A stretch of DNA of 10,707 nucleotides from an uncultured beta proteobacterium (GTDB lineage Bacteria > Pseudomonadota > Gammaproteobacteria > Burkholderiales > Burkholderiaceae_C). Made by a program: the position numbers and the translations under genes. The stretch is taken from contig CAIWRE010000208.1 of assembly GCA_903914985.1 (NCBI GenBank), forward strand, positions 1 to 10,707, in the 5' to 3' direction. The notes under the pieces are model-generated. The model ran no database searches, was not told the origin of the DNA, and saw only the letters and a program-made list of their open reading frames with translations. Below are positions 7,256 to 10,707 of the stretch, piece by piece (position 1 is the stretch's first letter; each line of letters starts with the position of its first letter).

Positions 7256-8145
7256 GGATGGGTGCCGGCGCCGGTCGCATGGCGGCCGGCAAAGTCCTTG
7301 GCAAACTGCCAAGCCACGCGCCCACTGCGGGACCCTCGCTCCAAGGCCCAGACCAAGGCTTGCGGACGGGCGGCGGCAATGTGGGCCGGGGGCACGTCCA
7401 GCGCTTGCAGCCACTGCGCCACGATGGCCAAGTACTCATCCTGGGTGAAGGGATAAAAGCTGACCCACAAACCAAAGCGCTCCGACAGGGAGATTTTTTC
7501 CTCCACGCCCTCGCCTGGATGCACTTCACCGCTATCTGTGTGCGTATAGGTCAGGTTTTCGGCCATGTACTCAGGCAGCAGATGGCGCCGGTTACTGGTG
7601 GCGTAAATCAACACATTGGCCGAGGTCGCCGACACCGAACCATCAAGCACCGACTTCAGCGCTTTGTAGCCGGGCTCGCCCTGGTCAAAGCTCAGGTCGT
7701 CGCAAAAAATCAAAAACTTCTCGCTGCGCTGGGAGACGATGTCAACGATGTCGGGCAAGTCCACCAGGTCTTCTTTGTCAACCTCAATCAGCCTCAGGCC
7801 TTGAGACGCGTAGGTATTCAAACACGCCCGTACCAAAGAGGACTTTCCGGTGCCGCGCGCCCCGGTCAACAAGACATTATTGGCCGTTTGTCCGCTCACG
7901 AATTGCGCTGTATTGCGGGCAATTTTCTCTTTCTGGATGGCAATTTCAAGCAGATCGTCTAAGCGCATCGCGCCCACCTGCCGCACCGGGACCAGATACC
8001 CCTGGCCCGACACCCGCTTGCGGTACAAAAACGCGATGGAACTGTTCCAATCGGGCTGCTCAATATCCTGGCGCAGGGCGGACTCGACCCGCTCCATGAA
8101 CTGCACAGCGCGCGCCAAAAATGGGGCGAAATCTTCGACTTTCAT
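7252..8145 (-). CDS. DUF815-family P-loop ATPase of unknown role
   Basis: This is a predicted cytoplasmic ATP-binding protein of the DUF815 family (AAA-like fold). I know of no established function. The 297 residues have an N-terminal helical part (1-60), then Walker A GARGTGKS (95-102), a Walker B-like strand LIFCDDLSF with D149 and D150, and a sensor-1-like segment IYATSNRRHLLPE (180-192) with N185. The C-terminal part has the family segments SLSERFGLWVSFYPFTQDEY (219-238), with an Arg at 223 that could act as an arginine finger, and RSGRVAWQFAKDF. The ATG at 8145 is four nt after the argJ stop, and its stop overlaps the mutT start, so argJ, this gene and mutT are probably translated from one message. 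It is intact and has conserved nucleotide-binding residues, so ATPase activity is likely; what it acts on is not visible. The resemblance to small AAA loader or remodelling proteins is only a fold-level comparison. Confidence 0.88.
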   Translation of the reverse strand: MKVEDFAPFLARAVQFMERVESALRQDIEQPDWNSSIAFLYRKRVSGQGYLVPVRQVGAMRLDDLLEIAIQKEKIARNTAQFVSGQTANNVLLTGARGTGKSSLVRACLNTYASQGLRLIEVDKEDLVDLPDIVDIVSQRSEKFLIFCDDLSFDQGEPGYKALKSVLDGSVSATSANVLIYATSNRRHLLPEYMAENLTYTHTDSGEVHPGEGVEEKISLSERFGLWVSFYPFTQDEYLAIVAQWLQALDVPPAHIAAARPQALVWALERGSRSGRVAWQFAKDFAGRHATGAGTHP

Positions 8146-8149
8146 GGCC

Positions 8150-9379
8150 TTAAGACCGATAGTCTGCGTTGATCGTGACGTAGTCGTGGCTCAGGTCACA
8201 GGTCCACACCGTGTGGCTGGCCGTGCCTCGACCCAGATCCACGCGCACCGTGATTTCGCTTTGGCGCATGACGCGCTGGCCATCCGCCTCTTGGTACGCC
8301 GGATTGCGACCGCCCTTGGTAGCAACATGCACATCGTCCAGAAAGAGTTCAATGCCGCTTTGGTCCAAATCCTCAATGCCCGCATAGCCCACCGCGGCCA
8401 GAATGCGGCCTAAGTTCGGGTCGCTGGCAAAAAATGCTGTTTTGACCAACGGCGAATGGGCAATGGCATAGGCTACTTTGCTGCATTCCTGCACATTCGC
8501 GCCGCCGTCCACCTGCACGGTAATGAACTTGGTGGCACCCTCACCGTCACGCACGATGGCGTGGGCAAGCTGTTTGGCCACCGCCAGCAATGCGCCGAAC
8601 AAGGCCTCACCTTCCGGGCTGCTCAGCGAATCGATGCGCGCATGACCGGCCTGGTGCGTGGCAACCACCACCAGGGAATCATTGGTGGACGTATCACCGT
8701 CCACTGTCACGCAGTTGAAGGACTGCTGCGCCAAGGCCAAGGCCAAGGGCTGCATCAATTCGGGGTGGACACAGGCGTCAGTGGCGATAAAGCCCAGCAT
8801 GGTCGCCATATTGGGACGGATCATGCCCGCGCCTTTGCTAATCCCCGTCACGCTGACAGTTTTGCCACCGATGTGCACCTGCTGCCCATACGCCTTCGGG
8901 ACCGTGTCCGTGGTCATGATGCCTTCAGCCGCATCCAGCCATGCGTCGGCGCGGGCGGCGGCGATTGCGCGGTCAAGCGCCGCAATGATGCGGTCACTGG
9001 GCAAGGGCTCCATGATCACACCGGTCGAAAACGGCAGGACCTGCGCAGGCGACACCCCCAATCGTTGGGAAAGTGCGTCACACGTTGCACGTGCACGGGC
9101 CAAGCCATCGGCTCCGGTGCCGGCATTGGCGTTGCCGGTGTTAATCACCATCGCGCGGATGCCGGCTCCCTGGGCGAGATTTTGTTGGCAAATTTGCACC
9201 GGCGCCGCGCAAAAGCGGTTGGTCGTAAAGACGCCACCCACACTGCTTCCAGGATCGAGCAGGAAAACCGAGACGTCTTTACGACCCTGCTTGCGCACGC
9301 CGGCCTCTACGACCCCAATGCGCACACCCGAAATGGGAAACAAGGTTGCTGCGTCAGTTGCAGGCAAATTCACGGGCAT
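8150..9379 (-). CDS. argJ: Bifunctional ornithine acetyltransferase / N-acetylglutamate synthase
   Basis: ArgJ transfers the acetyl group of N-acetylornithine to glutamate, recycling it in arginine synthesis; bifunctional forms also make N-acetylglutamate from acetyl-CoA. The 409-residue precursor normally cleaves itself into alpha and beta chains. Visible marks are the GVFTTNRFCAAPV segment (49-61), NTGNANAGTG (80-89), MTTDT (155-159), KGAGMIRPNMATML (182-195) and DPNLGRILAAVGYAG near the C-terminus. By family knowledge, cleavage falls between A192 and T193, making T193 the N-terminal nucleophile of the beta chain. The ATG at 9379 has a strong GAGGAG site just upstream, and homology starts at once after it. 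The frame extends 65 codons further but that part lies inside secA. It follows secA by 10 nt. Whether this copy is mono- or bifunctional cannot be decided from sequence; a cyclic arginine pathway is implied. Confidence 0.96.
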   Translation of the reverse strand: MPVNLPATDAATLFPISGVRIGVVEAGVRKQGRKDVSVFLLDPGSSVGGVFTTNRFCAAPVQICQQNLAQGAGIRAMVINTGNANAGTGADGLARARATCDALSQRLGVSPAQVLPFSTGVIMEPLPSDRIIAALDRAIAAARADAWLDAAEGIMTTDTVPKAYGQQVHIGGKTVSVTGISKGAGMIRPNMATMLGFIATDACVHPELMQPLALALAQQSFNCVTVDGDTSTNDSLVVVATHQAGHARIDSLSSPEGEALFGALLAVAKQLAHAIVRDGEGATKFITVQVDGGANVQECSKVAYAIAHSPLVKTAFFASDPNLGRILAAVGYAGIEDLDQSGIELFLDDVHVATKGGRNPAYQEADGQRVMRQSEITVRVDLGRGTASHTVWTCDLSHDYVTINADYRS

Positions 9380-9384
9380 AAAAA

Positions 9385-9391
9385 ACTCCTC
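9385..9391 (-). promoter_or_regulatory. Strong ribosome-binding site of argJ
   Basis: Read on the minus strand this is GAGGAGT, ending five bases before the argJ ATG. It is the best Shine-Dalgarno match among the minus-strand genes and overlaps the secA TGA (9390-9392). It decides the argJ start against the longer open frame and suggests argJ is efficiently translated on its own while staying on the secA message. Confidence 0.7.
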
Positions 9392-10707
9392 AGGCCAGCT
9401 TACCGTGGCATTGCTTGTATTTTTTCCCGCTGCCGCAGGGGCAGGGTTCGTTGCGACCCACACGCGCAAATAAAGACGCATCGCCTGTCCGGGCGGCAGG
9501 ACTTGCTTCGGTGGTTTCAGCCTCACCAGTCTCAGTCGGCGCGGTATAGGTGATATTGCTGATGTTCTCGCCACGCGCCTCCAACACCTGCGCCGCTTCG
9601 TCGAGCTGCTCGCTGGACTGTATGCGCACCGTCATCAGGGTTTGCGTCACCTCGTTTTTGACTGCGTCAAGCATCTGACCGAACAACTCAAACGCTTCAC
9701 GTTTGTACTCCTGCTTGGGCTGCTTTTGGGCGTAGCCGCGCAAATGGATGCCTTTGCGCAAATAGTCCAACGAACTCAGGTGGTCGCGCCACTGGGTGTC
9801 AATCGTTTGCAAGAGCACCATGCGCTCGAAATGGGTAAAGCTCTCCGCACCCACTTGCTCCACTTTGAGACCAAATGAGAGGTTGGCCGCCTCCACGACA
9901 GCCTCAACAATGTCGTCGTCGGTAATCGATTGGGCAGCGGCGATTTTTTGCGCCAGGTTCAGCTCCAGACGCCATTCTTCGGTCAGCACCTTTTGCAGGC
10001 CAGGAATATCCCACTGCTCCTCCACCGACTCGCGGGGCACATAGGTACGCACCAGGTCCTCGAAGGTGCCCTCGCGCAGGGAAGCAATTTGGGCATTGAG
10101 GTCCTGGGCATCCAAAATCGCATTGCGCTGCTGGTAAATCACCTTGCGCTGGTCGTTAGAAACGTCGTCGTACTCCAGCAACTGCTTGCGCATGTCAAAG
10201 TTGCGCGCCTCGACTTTGCGCTGTGCGCTCTCGATGCTACGGGAGACCATGCCGGCCTCAATCGCTTCGCCTTCGGGCATCTTGAGGCGGTCCATGATGG
10301 CCTTGACACGCTCGCCCGCAAAGATTCGCATCAGCGCGTCATCCAGGCTCAGGTAAAAGCGCGACGAGCCAGGGTCGCCCTGGCGGCCGGAGCGGCCTCG
10401 CAACTGGTTGTCAATACGGCGCGACTCATGGCGCTCGGTCGCAATGATGCGCAAGCCGCCCAAGGCGGTGATGGCCTCATGGTCGACCTTCCATTGCGCC
10501 TTGAGTGCCGCAATGTGCTGCTCTTTGGCAGCATCGTCCAAGCTTTCGTCGTGGCGCACTGCGTCCAGTGCCTTGTCGATATTGCCGCCCAGCACAATGT
10601 CGGTACCCCGCCCCGCCATGTTGGTGGCAATGGTGATCATCTTGGCGCGCCCGGCCTGGGCCACGATATCGGCTTCACGGGCGTGCTGCTTGGCGTTGAG
10701 CACCTGG
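9390..10707 (-). CDS. secA: Preprotein translocase ATPase SecA, C-terminal part (cut by window edge)
   Basis: SecA is the peripheral motor that pushes unfolded preproteins through the SecYEG channel in the inner membrane. The 438 visible residues are roughly the C-terminal half of a protein usually about 900-920 long here; the N-terminus, first nucleotide-binding fold and crosslinking domain lie beyond 10707. Near the left of the visible protein are NMAGRGTDIVLGGN and then RRIDNQLRGRSGRQGDPGSS, DEAD-type helicase motifs of NBD2. Next comes the helical scaffold/wing region with WRDHLSSLDYLRKGIHLRGY. A variable Ala/Thr/Glu-rich linker leads to FARVGRNEPCPCGSGKKYKQ followed by CHGKLA, the zinc motif CxCx8CH that binds SecB and phospholipid. 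The first visible codons read QVLNAKQH, so the GTG near 10703 is internal. It is the first gene in view of a probable secA-argJ-ATPase-mutT run. Confidence 0.97.
   Translation of the reverse strand, partial: QVLNAKQHAREADIVAQAGRAKMITIATNMAGRGTDIVLGGNIDKALDAVRHDESLDDAAKEQHIAALKAQWKVDHEAITALGGLRIIATERHESRRIDNQLRGRSGRQGDPGSSRFYLSLDDALMRIFAGERVKAIMDRLKMPEGEAIEAGMVSRSIESAQRKVEARNFDMRKQLLEYDDVSNDQRKVIYQQRNAILDAQDLNAQIASLREGTFEDLVRTYVPRESVEEQWDIPGLQKVLTEEWRLELNLAQKIAAAQSITDDDIVEAVVEAANLSFGLKVEQVGAESFTHFERMVLLQTIDTQWRDHLSSLDYLRKGIHLRGYAQKQPKQEYKREAFELFGQMLDAVKNEVTQTLMTVRIQSSEQLDEAAQVLEARGENISNITYTAPTETGEAETTEASPAARTGDASLFARVGRNEPCPCGSGKKYKQCHGKLA

Noticed and set aside
7265..7274. Palindrome CCGGCGCCGG as a possible operator
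   Set aside because: It lies in the last codons of the ATPase gene in GC-rich sequence, has no second copy nearby, and precedes a coupled gene rather than a promoter.
7000..7962. Plus-strand open frame (320 codons) opposite mutT and the DUF815 ATPase
   Set aside because: Both minus-strand genes are well supported. This frame shows no domain and its biased composition is that of antisense of coding DNA.
8456..9553. Long plus-strand open frame (365 codons) opposite argJ and the secA end
   Set aside because: It lies antisense to a clear argJ with all family motifs, its translation is rich in His, Arg and Gly without recognisable domains, and it has no family start or ribosome-binding site. It is a shadow of a GC-rich gene.
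9380..9574. N-terminal extension of argJ inside secA
   Set aside because: It is antisense-free but out of frame with secA coding, carries no ArgJ homology, and the strong ribosome-binding site points to the ATG at 9379.

Overview
The window is a densely packed piece of a betaproteobacterial chromosome, most likely Burkholderiales and probably Comamonadaceae (Rhodoferax/Polaromonas/Acidovorax-like). That placement rests on the protein sequences and on the recognisable order pilB-pilC-pilD-coaE-zapD-yacG facing mutT-DUF815 ATPase-argJ-secA. It is inferred from remembered family features, not from a search. Both ends cut through genes: rmlA lacks its N-terminus on the left, and secA lacks roughly its first half on the right.

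Plus strand, 1-6789: eight co-directional genes with gaps of at most 22 nt and several stop/start overlaps, so they probably form one long transcription unit. First come rmlA (partial) and rmlC, the first and third steps of dTDP-L-rhamnose synthesis. Next are pilB, pilC and pilD, the extension ATPase, inner-membrane platform and prepilin peptidase of the type IV pilus. Then come three small housekeeping genes: coaE (last step of coenzyme A synthesis), zapD (FtsZ-bundling division factor) and yacG (zinc-binding gyrase inhibitor).

Minus strand, 10707-6794: secA (C-terminal part), argJ, a DUF815 P-loop ATPase and a MutT-type Nudix hydrolase. They are separated by gaps of 10 and 4 nt and a 4-nt overlap, again consistent with one operon. 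The two units converge with only 4 bp between the yacG and mutT stop codons, and I see no intrinsic terminator there.

No RNA gene, mobile element, CRISPR array, long repeat or gene-free stretch over 300 bases was found; the largest gap is 22 nt. All reading frames look intact. I found no undescribed system. The points most worth a second look are the direct coupling of rhamnose-sugar genes to the pilus operon, the poorly characterised DUF815 ATPase, the terminator-less convergent junction, and the drop in G+C from the secA/argJ side to the pilus side.
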